Positions 1 through 6,980 of a stretch of 13,424 nt of DNA are shown one piece after another. The first letter of the stretch is position 1, and the number at the start of each line of letters is the position of its first letter. The notes under the pieces were generated by a model. The model ran no database searches and was not told the DNA's origin. It worked only from the letters and a program-made list of their open reading frames with translations. This stretch comes from JAICUY01 sp035708065 (GTDB lineage: Bacteria; Chloroflexota; Limnocylindria; QHBO01): the NCBI GenBank assembly GCA_035708065.1, contig DASSTC010000083.1, positions 1 through 13,424 of the forward strand, in the 5' to 3' direction. A program made the translations under genes and the position numbers.

Positions 1-1314
1 GTTGACGCCGTCGGCGTTGACCAGGTTCGCCTGTGAGCCCAGCCAGTGGCTGGCGAACAGCGCGACGCCGATCGTCACCGCCGTGACGGCCGTCGTCTCG
101 AAGCCGACGGCCGTGCCGGAGATGATGTTCGTCGCCGGACCCGTCTTGGAGGCTTCCGCGATCTCCTTCACCGGCCGCCATGAGCCGGCGGTGTAGTACT
201 GGGTGATGTAGACGAAGACGACCGCGGTCGCCAGACCGACGCATCCGGCCAGGAAGAACCAGACCCAGGCCGGGATGCCCGCGGCTGCGGTCGTTCCCGG
301 CGTCTGCATCATGACGAAGGTGACGAACCCCATGGCGACCACCGACAGCGCAGTCGTGACCCAGTAGCCGCGGTTCAGGATGTTCATCGGATCCTCGTCC
401 TCGCTGCCGCGCAGGAAGAAGATGCCGACGATCGTTGCGAGCAGGCCGAAGGCGCGCACGACGAGCGGGAAGAAGATCCACGCCTCCGGGTTCGGCCAGC
501 CCGCGTTGAGCGCAATGGTGTAGACCGCGACCCCCAGGATCATGGCGCCGATGTTCTCGGCGGCCGTCGACTCGAACAGGTCGGCGCCACGACCGGCGCA
601 GTCGCCCACGTTGTCGCCAACCAGGTCAGCCACGACGCCGGCATTCCGCGGGTCGTCCTCGGGAATGCCCGCCTCGACCTTACCGACGAGGTCGGAGCCG
701 ACGTCGGCGGCCTTGGTGTAGATGCCACCGCCGAGCTGCGCGAAGAGCGCCACGAAGCTCGCCCCGAAGCCGTACCCGACGATGAGGAAGGGCGCCTGCT
801 CCGGATGGGTGAAGCCACCGTACACGGCGAAGATGGCCCACACGCCGAGCAGCGACAGCGAGACCACCAGGAAGCCCGAGACCGCGCCGCCGCGCATGGC
901 GACCTGCACCGCGCCGACCAGGCTGTGGCGTGCCGCCGCCGCGGTTCGCAGGTTCGACCGAACGCTGATGTACATGCCGATGATGCCCGAGGCCATCGAG
1001 CACGCCGCGCCCACCAGGAAGGCGATGCCGGTCTTGATGCCGAGCTCGGTGCCGAAGACGTCGGTGTCGGCCACCTGCTTGCCCTCGACCACGGCGATCA
1101 CCAGGCCGATGATCACGGCGCCGGCGAGTGCCAGGATGCCGATCGTCTGGTACTGGCGGCGGATGAACGCGACGGCGCCCTCGAAGATCGTCCCGGCGAT
1201 CTCCTGCATCGCCTCGGTGCCGGCGTCCGCGCTGAGCACGCTGCGGGCCAGGTACAGGGCGAAGAGGATCGACAAGACCCCCGCGACGGGGATCACCCAG
1301 GTGATGAGCTCCAT
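1..1314 (-). CDS. hppA: Membrane-bound proton-translocating pyrophosphatase (partial, C-terminus off window)
   Basis: Integral membrane pump that couples hydrolysis of pyrophosphate to proton (or sodium) export. I read 438 codons from ATG at 1314 to the window edge; the family is about 670-800 residues, so the C-terminal third is missing. Visible landmarks are hydrophobic helices from residue 3 onward, GGGIYTKAADVGSDLVGKVE at about 195-214 (the pyrophosphate-binding signature, with Ser where Ala is usual), EDDPRN at 219-224, and GDNVGDCAGRGADLF starting at 233. A strong SD, GGAGGA (1323-1318), lies 3 bases before the ATG. The residue that separates potassium-dependent from potassium-independent pumps (in the GNTT-A/K region) is off the window. 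The DCAGRGADLFES variant resembles potassium-independent members such as plant AVP2, but this is weak evidence. The gene has its own promoter and follows the Ig/propeller gene after 160 bases. Confidence 0.96.
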   Translation of the reverse strand, partial: MELITWVIPVAGVLSILFALYLARSVLSADAGTEAMQEIAGTIFEGAVAFIRRQYQTIGILALAGAVIIGLVIAVVEGKQVADTDVFGTELGIKTGIAFLVGAACSMASGIIGMYISVRSNLRTAAAARHSLVGAVQVAMRGGAVSGFLVVSLSLLGVWAIFAVYGGFTHPEQAPFLIVGYGFGASFVALFAQLGGGIYTKAADVGSDLVGKVEAGIPEDDPRNAGVVADLVGDNVGDCAGRGADLFESTAAENIGAMILGVAVYTIALNAGWPNPEAWIFFPLVVRAFGLLATIVGIFFLRGSEDEDPMNILNRGYWVTTALSVVAMGFVTFVMMQTPGTTAAAGIPAWVWFFLAGCVGLATAVVFVYITQYYTAGSWRPVKEIAEASKTGPATNIISGTAVGFETTAVTAVTIGVALFASHWLGSQANLVNADGVN

Positions 1315-1428
1315 TGGTCCTCCGAAAACGGCAGGCTGCCACGGTGCGCCGATGCGGCGACCGGTCTTCAACACACGGAAATCGCCGGCGATCGGCCGCG
1401 AGCCGCATCCGCCAGCGAAGCGGCCGAA

Positions 1429-1458
1429 ATGGTACCCGGCCGAGCGGCGCCGGGTCAA
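1429..1458 (-). promoter_or_regulatory. Candidate sigma-70 promoter for hppA
   Basis: Read leftwards, TTGACC (1458-1453, 5 of 6 to the -35 consensus) and TACCAT (1434-1429, 4 of 6 to the -10) are separated by 18 bases. Transcription would begin near 1422 and leave a leader of about 108 bases before the hppA ATG. The -35 lies only 17 bases past the stop codon of the upstream gene. The leader holds the perfect palindrome ATCGCCGGCGAT (1381-1392). This is the best sigma-70-type promoter in the window. Confidence 0.6.
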
Positions 1459-1474
1459 CCTTGGGCGTCCAGCC

Positions 1475-3571
1475 TCACGGGATCCAGCGCGGCTGCCAGC
1501 CGTCGTCACCAATGCGCCGGCTCGTTCCGGTCGACAGGTCGAACAGCCAGATGCCGCCGCCGGTGCCGGCGCCGCGCGCGCCGGCCAGCAGCAACCGGTT
1601 CGGGTCGGGGGTGAAACGCACCGCGCTGAGCGGCATCTCGACCAGCAGGCTGCGTCCCGGTCCGTCGGCGAACTGGCGGCTGAGCCAGGCCGCGCCGGTG
1701 CGCTGACCAGGATTGAGCAGCAGGTACGCCAGCCGGCTGCGCTCGTCGACCGCCGGGCGTGCCACGCCGGATGGCAGGCCGGTGTCCGAGACGGTGGAGG
1801 CGCCGCGATCGAGTCGAACGATCTCCAGCGACCCGACCTGCGAGCCGCCGAGTGGCGCGCGCTCGAGCTCGAGCGGCGGAATCGGCTCCCCGAGGGCATG
1901 CGATGCGGTCGCGCCGGCCCGGCGCACCCCGTTGAGCAGGACACCGGTCGAGTCGGGCAGCCAGACCGGCGGCTCCACGGCGTCGAATGGCGCGGTCGTC
2001 AGGCGCTCGCCGGGCAGCTCCAGCACGCCGATCCGCCCCGCTTCGTCCACGAAGGCCAGCGACCGACCGTCAGGCGAGTAGCGCGGCGCGCGCAGCAGCG
2101 GCCCCGGCGGACCGCCGCTCGCCGACGGCGATGGGCTCGGGGTGCCTGAGGCGGTCAGTTCCGGCGGCAGCTCGAGCCGGTGGGCGTCGCCGCCGCCGGC
2201 GTCGCGCACCCACAGGCCCAGGCCGGCGCCGCTCGCCGCATCGGCACGGCCGAAAGCGATCTGCGCGCCGTTGGGCGAATAGGCAGGGTCAAACTCGAGC
2301 ACGCCCTCCTCGGTGAGCACGCGGCGCGATGAGCCGTCGGCGCGCTGCTCGACCAGGCGTGCCCCATCGGCCACCACGAACGAGCGACCATCCGGTGCCA
2401 CGGCGTAGTCGACGATCGGCGACAGCTCGGCGGACAGCTGGCGGCGGCCGGTGCCGTCCGGGTTCATGGCCCACAGGTTGTCGACTCCCGAGCGGTCCGA
2501 CAGGTAGACGATCTGGTTGCCGAGCGTGGCCATCGGCGCGCCGGTCAGGAAGGTCCACGTCACCGGCGCCGGGAGGAGCGCGCCGTCGGTGCCGCGCAGT
2601 CCGGGCGAGATGGTCACCTCGAACGTCGTGTTGGGTGGCAGCGGTCCGGACGGCCGGAAGCGCAGCAGGCGCGCATCGGTGTCGCTCAGTCCGGCGGCGC
2701 CCGGCAGCGCCACGACCTCGAGCGTGCCGGCCACTTCCGGGCTGATCCGCAGCAGATCGGTCGTCACGCTCGCCGGGTCGAGCGGGCGGTCGAACTCCAC
2801 GACGATCGGCGTCGCGACCGAGATGCCGTCGCTGCCGTCGGCCGGGACGATGTTGCGCACCGCCAGGCCGGACGCGACGGTGGTGAACGACAGGCTGAAC
2901 GGCTCACGCAGCGAGGTGCCGCCCAGGTCACGGGCATCGTCCGCGATGGTGACCCGGTACCCGCGGTTGGCGACCAGCGGATCGCGCGGGACGATCGTCA
3001 GCTGCTCGCCGTTCCAACGCAGGTCGTGCCCGAAGGCGGGCGTGAGCTGCAGCGCTTCGACCACCGAGCGGGTGTCCATCAGGGTCGAGAACGTGATGCG
3101 AATCGAGCTGTCGAGCGGCACATCGGTGGCATCGGCATCTGGGGCGCTGGAGACGACACGGGGCTCGCCGACGGTGGCGAACACGAACGGCGCGGACGCC
3201 TGGGCCATCGTGTTGCCGGCCGCGTCCCGGACCCCCGGCTCGATGTGCGCGCTGTACTGCGTGTCGGGCGGCAGCGGGTCGAGCGGCGTGAACGTCATCG
3301 TGCTGTCGCTCCAGCTGTACGACCCGGTCACCGGCGGATCGATCCGAAACGCGGCCTGAGCGCTCTGCAGATCGACGGGCTCGGAGAAGTGGATCTCGAG
3401 GCTGGTGCTGGTCAGCGCGACCGCCGGATCGCCGGAGAGGTGCTGGCTCAGCGCGAAGCCGGTGACGCCGGGCGGCCGCGAATCGACCGTGCTGGCGTAG
3501 TAGAGGATGCCAACCAGGACCGCTGCGCCGACGAGCAGGACCGCCAGGCTCCGCAGCAGCACACGCCGCAC
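1475..3571 (-). CDS. Membrane-anchored protein with three Ig-like (Big_5) domains and a TolB-like beta-propeller
   Basis: A 698-residue protein of unknown specific role. One N-terminal hydrophobic segment (about residues 4-26) after a short Arg-rich start implies an anchor with the rest outside the membrane. Three tandem domains of the SbsA/Big_5 Ig-like type follow, at about 33-134, 135-232 and 233-343. They show the recurrent pattern of a 'V...F(S/D)xP(V/L/M)D' strand, 'LxPxTxY' and a closing 'FxT'. From about 345 on there are PD40/WD40-type blades (IVYLSDRSGVDNLWAMNPDG, YSPNGAQIAFGR, YSPDGRSLAFVD) as in TolB. A Pro/Ser-rich linker lies near 485-505. The start is GTG at 3571, 3 bases after the rpoN stop, with no clear SD of its own, so translation is probably coupled to rpoN. 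A carbohydrate- or wall-binding or sensory role is possible but unproven. Confidence 0.85.
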   Translation of the reverse strand: MRRVLLRSLAVLLVGAAVLVGILYYASTVDSRPPGVTGFALSQHLSGDPAVALTSTSLEIHFSEPVDLQSAQAAFRIDPPVTGSYSWSDSTMTFTPLDPLPPDTQYSAHIEPGVRDAAGNTMAQASAPFVFATVGEPRVVSSAPDADATDVPLDSSIRITFSTLMDTRSVVEALQLTPAFGHDLRWNGEQLTIVPRDPLVANRGYRVTIADDARDLGGTSLREPFSLSFTTVASGLAVRNIVPADGSDGISVATPIVVEFDRPLDPASVTTDLLRISPEVAGTLEVVALPGAAGLSDTDARLLRFRPSGPLPPNTTFEVTISPGLRGTDGALLPAPVTWTFLTGAPMATLGNQIVYLSDRSGVDNLWAMNPDGTGRRQLSAELSPIVDYAVAPDGRSFVVADGARLVEQRADGSSRRVLTEEGVLEFDPAYSPNGAQIAFGRADAASGAGLGLWVRDAGGGDAHRLELPPELTASGTPSPSPSASGGPPGPLLRAPRYSPDGRSLAFVDEAGRIGVLELPGERLTTAPFDAVEPPVWLPDSTGVLLNGVRRAGATASHALGEPIPPLELERAPLGGSQVGSLEIVRLDRGASTVSDTGLPSGVARPAVDERSRLAYLLLNPGQRTGAAWLSRQFADGPGRSLLVEMPLSAVRFTPDPNRLLLAGARGAGTGGGIWLFDLSTGTSRRIGDDGWQPRWIP

Positions 3572-3574
3572 GGC

Positions 3575-4990
3575 CTAGTTGTGGCGGAGCCGAGCCGGCA
3601 GGATCTGGAGCTCGTCGCGGTACTTGGCGACGGTCCGTCGGGCGATCGCCACGCCATCGGCCAGCAGCAGATCGGCGATCTCCTGGTCGGAGTACGGGTT
3701 CTTGGTGTCCTCCGCCTCGATCATCTTGCGGATCTGATCCTTCACCCCGAGCGACGCGGTGAAGAAATGGCTGAACGGCACGACCTCGCCGGACGGGATC
3801 ATCACGAACTTCTCGGCGGTGGCCCGGCTGACGGTCGACTCGTGCATGCCGATCAGCTCCCCCACCTCGGCGCGGGTCAGCGGCACGAGGTGCTGCACGC
3901 CGTGCAGCAGGTAGTCACGCTGCCGGTCGCACAGGCACTCGGCGATGCGCTGCATGGTCGCGCGACGGCGGTTGATGTTGTCGATGAAGAACTTCGCGCG
4001 ACCGACGTACTCGCGCACGTGCTGCTTCTCGTCCTCCGTCGCCTCGGCGCTGCGCAGCTGCGAGCTGAGGCTCGAGTAGATGGGCGTGACGCGCAGGCTG
4101 AAGCGGCGCGACTCGACGACCTCCACCAGCAGCTCGCCGTCGACCGCTCGGATCAGGACATCGGGCCGGACGATGGTGCGAGAGCCGCCGCCCGTCACCG
4201 CGGCCGTGAAGGCGGAGGTCGGGTACGGGTTGAGGTTCGACTTCACGAACTCCCAGGTGCCGATGACGGCATCGGTATCCACGCCAAGCGCCTGGGCGAC
4301 GTCGCGGAACTTGCGCTCGCCGAGCTGCTGCAGGTGGTCTCGGACGACCGCCTCGGCGATGTCGGGCACCTCGACCTCGTCGTCGACCTCGCGCAGGTGG
4401 GCGATCTGCGCCAGCAGGCTCTCGGTGATCGAGCGTGAGCCGATGCCGATCGGCTCCAGGCCGCGCATCGCGGCGAGCACCTGCTCGACATCATCGACCG
4501 ATGCGCCCGTCGCGGCGGCGATCGCCTCGTCGCTCTCGGTCAGGAAGCCCGATGCGTCGAGCGCGCCGATGACGTAGTCGGCCACCGCGTGGAGGCGTGT
4601 CGGCAGCAGCGCATAGAGGTTCCAGGTGAGGTGCTCCTCGAGCGTGAACTCCGCCTCGGCGCGGGCGATCGGGTCGAGCTCGTCGGCCTCGTCGCGGAGC
4701 CGCTGCTGCGTGTCGGCGGGAAGCTCGTCGACGGCGGAATCGGCCGGATTGCCGTCATCGGTCTTGCGCGGCATGCACTCGGTGCAGTAGTTGCCGGTGA
4801 TCGGCGAGCCGCAGATCGGGCAGGCCGGCAGCTCTTCCATCTCGAGCGCAGGGTTCTCGTCCAGCTCCTGGCTGATCGCCTCCTGCAGCTCCACGGAGCT
4901 CATCTGCAGGATGTAGTTCGCCGCAATCTGCTTGGGCGTGACCTTGACCTGCATCGATGGCTGCAGCTGCTGCTTGAGATCGAGCGACAT
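3575..4990 (-). CDS. rpoN: RNA polymerase sigma-54 factor, with a zinc-ribbon-like insert
   Basis: Alternative sigma factor that directs polymerase to -24/-12 promoters and needs an AAA+ activator to open DNA. At 471 residues it is normal in length. Region I (about 1-50) has the expected Gln/Leu-rich helix and ends in ELDENPALE. The helix-turn-helix is at about 371-393 (GMHESTVSRAT). The RpoN box ARRTVAKYR at 450-458 is essentially perfect and settles the identity. The odd part is CPIC at 57-60 and CTEC at 69-72 (CxxC-x8-CxxC), directly after region I, which looks like a small zinc ribbon and is not part of the textbook E. coli or Aquifex protein. The start ATG at 4990 has a good SD (GAGGTGA, 4998-4992). 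The gene leads a two-gene unit with the Ig/propeller gene 3 bases downstream. No sigma-54 activator is in the window. Confidence 0.96.
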   Translation of the reverse strand: MSLDLKQQLQPSMQVKVTPKQIAANYILQMSSVELQEAISQELDENPALEMEELPACPICGSPITGNYCTECMPRKTDDGNPADSAVDELPADTQQRLRDEADELDPIARAEAEFTLEEHLTWNLYALLPTRLHAVADYVIGALDASGFLTESDEAIAAATGASVDDVEQVLAAMRGLEPIGIGSRSITESLLAQIAHLREVDDEVEVPDIAEAVVRDHLQQLGERKFRDVAQALGVDTDAVIGTWEFVKSNLNPYPTSAFTAAVTGGGSRTIVRPDVLIRAVDGELLVEVVESRRFSLRVTPIYSSLSSQLRSAEATEDEKQHVREYVGRAKFFIDNINRRRATMQRIAECLCDRQRDYLLHGVQHLVPLTRAEVGELIGMHESTVSRATAEKFVMIPSGEVVPFSHFFTASLGVKDQIRKMIEAEDTKNPYSDQEIADLLLADGVAIARRTVAKYRDELQILPARLRHN

Positions 4991-5012
4991 GTCACCTCGG
5001 CTCTGGGGGAAG

Positions 5013-5029
5013 CGGCCCGCAGCGGGCCG
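5013..5029. other. Perfect hairpin in the rpoN leader
   Basis: CGGCCCGC (5013-5020) and GCGGGCCG (5022-5029) are exact inverted repeats around a single base, so the realised loop would be 3 bases or more. It lies between the likely rpoN -10 box and the SD, inside the 5' leader of the mRNA. No T-run follows on either strand, so it is a poor intrinsic terminator for the upstream phosphatase gene. It could affect rpoN mRNA stability or translation, or be a dyad for a DNA-binding protein. Confidence 0.5.
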
Positions 5030-5038
5030 TTCGCCCCG

Positions 5039-5066
5039 ATTATAGGGCGGGGGCTTGCTCAGTCCC
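5039..5066 (-). promoter_or_regulatory. Candidate promoter for rpoN
   Basis: Read leftwards there is an exact TATAAT (5044-5039), notable in DNA this GC-rich. The only -35 candidate is weak: GGGACT (5066-5061), 16 bases upstream, matching just the GAC core. Transcription would start near 5032, giving a leader of about 42 bases that includes the hairpin at 5013-5029 and the SD. The -35 lies inside the last codons of the phosphatase gene. Confidence 0.5.
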
Positions 5067-5721
5067 CGGACGGGAGATGGACGGTGGCGGGTGCGTTGAC
5101 ACGTCGCACGCCGGGCAGTCCGGCGCCGTAGCTGATGAGGCTGTAGCCGGCGGGATCCTGTGCCACGCGTCGACGGTAGTCACGCATGGCCCATGCCAGC
5201 AGCGCGCAGAGGCGGAGCCGGTTGACATGGTTGTGCGCGACGACGATCGCGCAGCGTGCCCGATCGTCGGCCAGCCAGGCCTCGACCTCGTGGAAGACCG
5301 GGAAGGCGCGGCGCGCCACGTCTTCGCCGCTCTCACCGTCCGGGCAGCGGGTGTGATAGGGATCGGCGATCCAGGCGCGGCGCAGCTCCGGGTCGCGCTC
5401 GAGGCATTCCTCTGCGGTCAGGCCGTCCCACGCGCCGTAGTCGATCTCGATCAGGGCGGGTTCGATCTCGACCGCATCGGCTGTCATACCGAGCGCTGCG
5501 GCGACCGGGCCGATCGTCTGCCGGCAGCGCAGCGCGGGGCTGCTCAGCAGCCGGATCTCATCGTGCGGCAGCTCGGCCAGCTCGGCCATGAGCGTGTCGG
5601 CCAGCTGGACCGCGACGTCCATGCCCTCGCGCGCCAGCGGCGGGTCGGCGCGACGGCCGAGATTGCGCCCGCTGGCGCTCGCCGCGGTGATCGAGTGGCG
5701 CACGAGGACGAGGCTGCCCAT
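5059..5721 (-). CDS. Histidine phosphatase family protein (phosphoglycerate mutase-like)
   Basis: A 220-residue member of the histidine phosphatase superfamily, which forms a phosphohistidine intermediate. The N-terminal LVRHSIT (residues 6-12) corresponds to the usual LVRHGET, with His9 the predicted nucleophile and Arg8 the phosphate pocket; Ser10 replaces the usual Gly. SSPALRCRQT (60-69) supplies the second Arg (Arg65). EIDYGAWDGLTAEE (92-105) carries the acid, and VVAHNHVNR (160-168) holds the second catalytic His (His163) in a variant of the usual SHG motif. The substrate cannot be told from the sequence; phosphosugar, alpha-ribazole phosphate or a general phosphatase role are all possible. 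It is expressed divergently from lepB. A possible -10 (TAGACT) lies so close to the ATG that the mRNA may be leaderless. Confidence 0.88.
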   Translation of the reverse strand: MGSLVLVRHSITAASASGRNLGRRADPPLAREGMDVAVQLADTLMAELAELPHDEIRLLSSPALRCRQTIGPVAAALGMTADAVEIEPALIEIDYGAWDGLTAEECLERDPELRRAWIADPYHTRCPDGESGEDVARRAFPVFHEVEAWLADDRARCAIVVAHNHVNRLRLCALLAWAMRDYRRRVAQDPAGYSLISYGAGLPGVRRVNAPATVHLPSGD

Positions 5722-5727
5722 CTCCGG

Positions 5728-5733
5728 AGTCTA
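5728..5733 (-). promoter_or_regulatory. Possible -10 box giving a leaderless phosphatase mRNA
   Basis: Read leftwards, TAGACT (5733-5728) is separated from the ATG at 5721 by 6 bases, so initiation 7 bases downstream would fall on the A of the start codon. CGGAG directly precedes the ATG but is too close to act as a normal SD. No convincing -35 is seen. The same 8-base word CTAGACTC occurs upstream of the leftward operon near 9606-9613. Confidence 0.35.
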
Positions 5734-5736
5734 GCC

Positions 5737-5764
5737 TCGACCGGGATCGACGGTGGGGTATGCT
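5737..5764 (+). promoter_or_regulatory. Candidate promoter for lepB
   Basis: TCGACC (5737-5742, 4 of 6 to the -35) and TATGCT (5759-5764, 4 of 6 to the -10) are spaced 16 bases apart. Transcription would begin near 5771, giving a leader of about 32 bases with SD GGAG (5794-5797) 5 bases before the ATG. It sits back to back with the likely phosphatase start signals. Confidence 0.45.
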
Positions 5765-5802
5765 ACCGGCCGCCCGACTCCCCTTTCGTCCACGGAGCGC
5801 CG

Positions 5803-6543
5803 ATGACCTACGCCCCCGAAGTGACCAGCAGCGACGCCGCGCCCTCGGATGCCGAGCGGCCGGCCCGCCGGGGACTCGGCTGTGCCTTCGAGATCATCGA
5901 AACGCTCGTCCTGACACTCGTCATCTACCTGCTCATCCATAACTTCGTCGCCCAGCCGTTCGAGGTCCAGCAGCGCTCGATGATGCCAACCATCACGCCG
6001 AGCGATTACGTGCTGATCGAGAAGGTCACCCCGCGCTTCGGCGACTACCAGCGCGGCGACGTCATCGTGTTCCACCCGCCGCCGGGCTACGAGCAGGGCG
6101 GCATCCCGTTCATCAAGCGGATCATCGGCCTGCCGGGCGACGAGATCCGGCTCGAGAACGGGCGGGTGCTGGTCACCCCACCGGGCGGATCGACGGTGCG
6201 CATCGACGAGGCGTACATCGCCCGATCAGGTGACGGGCGACCGGTCCCGACGCAGAACCACGCCGGCCCCGAGCCGCTGACCGACTGGACGGTGCCGCCG
6301 GGCAGCTACTTCGTGATGGGCGACAACCGGCTGGAGAGCGAGGACTCGCGAACGTTCGGCCCAATCAAGCGAGACGCCATCATCGGGCGGGCCTGGCTGC
6401 GTTACTTCCCGCTCGACCGCATCGGCTTCATCCAGCGGCCGAGCTATCCGGGGCTGTCGGCCGAGCCGCAGGCGTCGGGCTCCGCCGTGCTGCCGCTGGG
6501 CTATTCCTCGCCGAGCACCCAGCTGTCGATCGCACGGCCGTAG
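5803..6543 (+). CDS. lepB: Type I signal peptidase
   Basis: Membrane serine protease that removes signal peptides from exported proteins. It has 246 residues. A cytoplasmic N-terminus (1-28) is followed by one membrane segment (about 29-50). RSMMPT at 58-63 holds the catalytic Ser59. IPFIKRIIGLPGD at 101-113 holds the general base Lys105. GDNRLESEDSR in the C-terminal half is the conserved box E. The Ser/Lys dyad and all boxes are intact. I chose ATG 5803 because of SD GGAG at 5794-5797 and because the open frame further upstream is antisense to the phosphatase. The tail beyond the usual family end (about the last 30 residues, rich in Pro, Ser and Ala) is unlike the core, and its final 14 codons overlap the end of ndk on the other strand. 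Confidence 0.96.
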   Translation: MTYAPEVTSSDAAPSDAERPARRGLGCAFEIIETLVLTLVIYLLIHNFVAQPFEVQQRSMMPTITPSDYVLIEKVTPRFGDYQRGDVIVFHPPPGYEQGGIPFIKRIIGLPGDEIRLENGRVLVTPPGGSTVRIDEAYIARSGDGRPVPTQNHAGPEPLTDWTVPPGSYFVMGDNRLESEDSRTFGPIKRDAIIGRAWLRYFPLDRIGFIQRPSYPGLSAEPQASGSAVLPLGYSSPSTQLSIARP

Positions 6544-6953
6544 TCGACCAGCCCGCCGCCGAACCACAGCTCGAGCTCCTGCAGCGCCGTGTCGGACGCG
6601 TCCGAGGCGTGGATCAGGTTGCGCAGCGTGCTGATCCCGTAGTCGCCGCGGATGGTGCCCGGATCGGCCTCGTTGGGACGCGTCTGGCCGACCAGCCGGC
6701 GCACGGTGGCGATGACGTCGGGTCCCTCGAGCGCGACGGCGGCGACCGGCCCGGACGTGATGAACTCGACGAGCCCCGCGTAGAACGGCTTGCCGGCATG
6801 GACCGCGTAGTGCTGCTCCGCCATGGCACGCGGCACGGTCAGCAGCCGCAGGCCGACGACCTTCAGGCCCTTGCGCTCGAAGCGCCCCAGGATCTGACCG
6901 ATCAGGCCGCGCTGCACGCCGTCCGGCTTGACGAGCACCAGAGTTCGTTCCAT
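6501..6953 (-). CDS. ndk: Nucleoside diphosphate kinase
   Basis: Transfers the gamma phosphate from ATP to other nucleoside diphosphates through a phosphohistidine. At 150 residues it has the standard length. TLVLVKPDGVQRGLIG (4-19) is the family N-terminus. NLIHASD (112-118) contains the active-site His115, with Ala where NxxHGSD usually has Gly. RPNEADPGTIRGDYG (92-106) is the nucleotide-binding loop. A strong SD, AAGGAG, sits 4 bases before the ATG. It is the last gene of the leftward operon, 27 bases after the TPR-like gene, and its last 43 bases overlap the 3' end of lepB tail to tail. Confidence 0.97.
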   Translation of the reverse strand: MERTLVLVKPDGVQRGLIGQILGRFERKGLKVVGLRLLTVPRAMAEQHYAVHAGKPFYAGLVEFITSGPVAAVALEGPDVIATVRRLVGQTRPNEADPGTIRGDYGISTLRNLIHASDASDTALQELELWFGGGLVDYGRAIDSWVLGEE

Positions 6954-6980
6954 GCGGCTCCTTCGACTGCGAAGCGGGGA

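Noticed and set aside
1..1314. hppA as a truncated pseudogene
   Set aside because: It is cut only by the window edge; all 438 visible codons read as an intact family member.
722..2149. 475-codon plus-strand open frame across hppA and the Ig/propeller gene
   Set aside because: Antisense to two well supported genes and spans their promoter region; translation has no domain.
3026..4438. 470-codon plus-strand open frame opposite rpoN
   Set aside because: Frame is antisense to a clear rpoN; composition is His/Asp/Arg-rich as expected for a GC-rich shadow, with no recognisable domain.
5077..5802. N-terminal extension of lepB in the same frame
   Set aside because: It is antisense to the phosphatase gene; the SD and the family N-terminus place the start at 5803.
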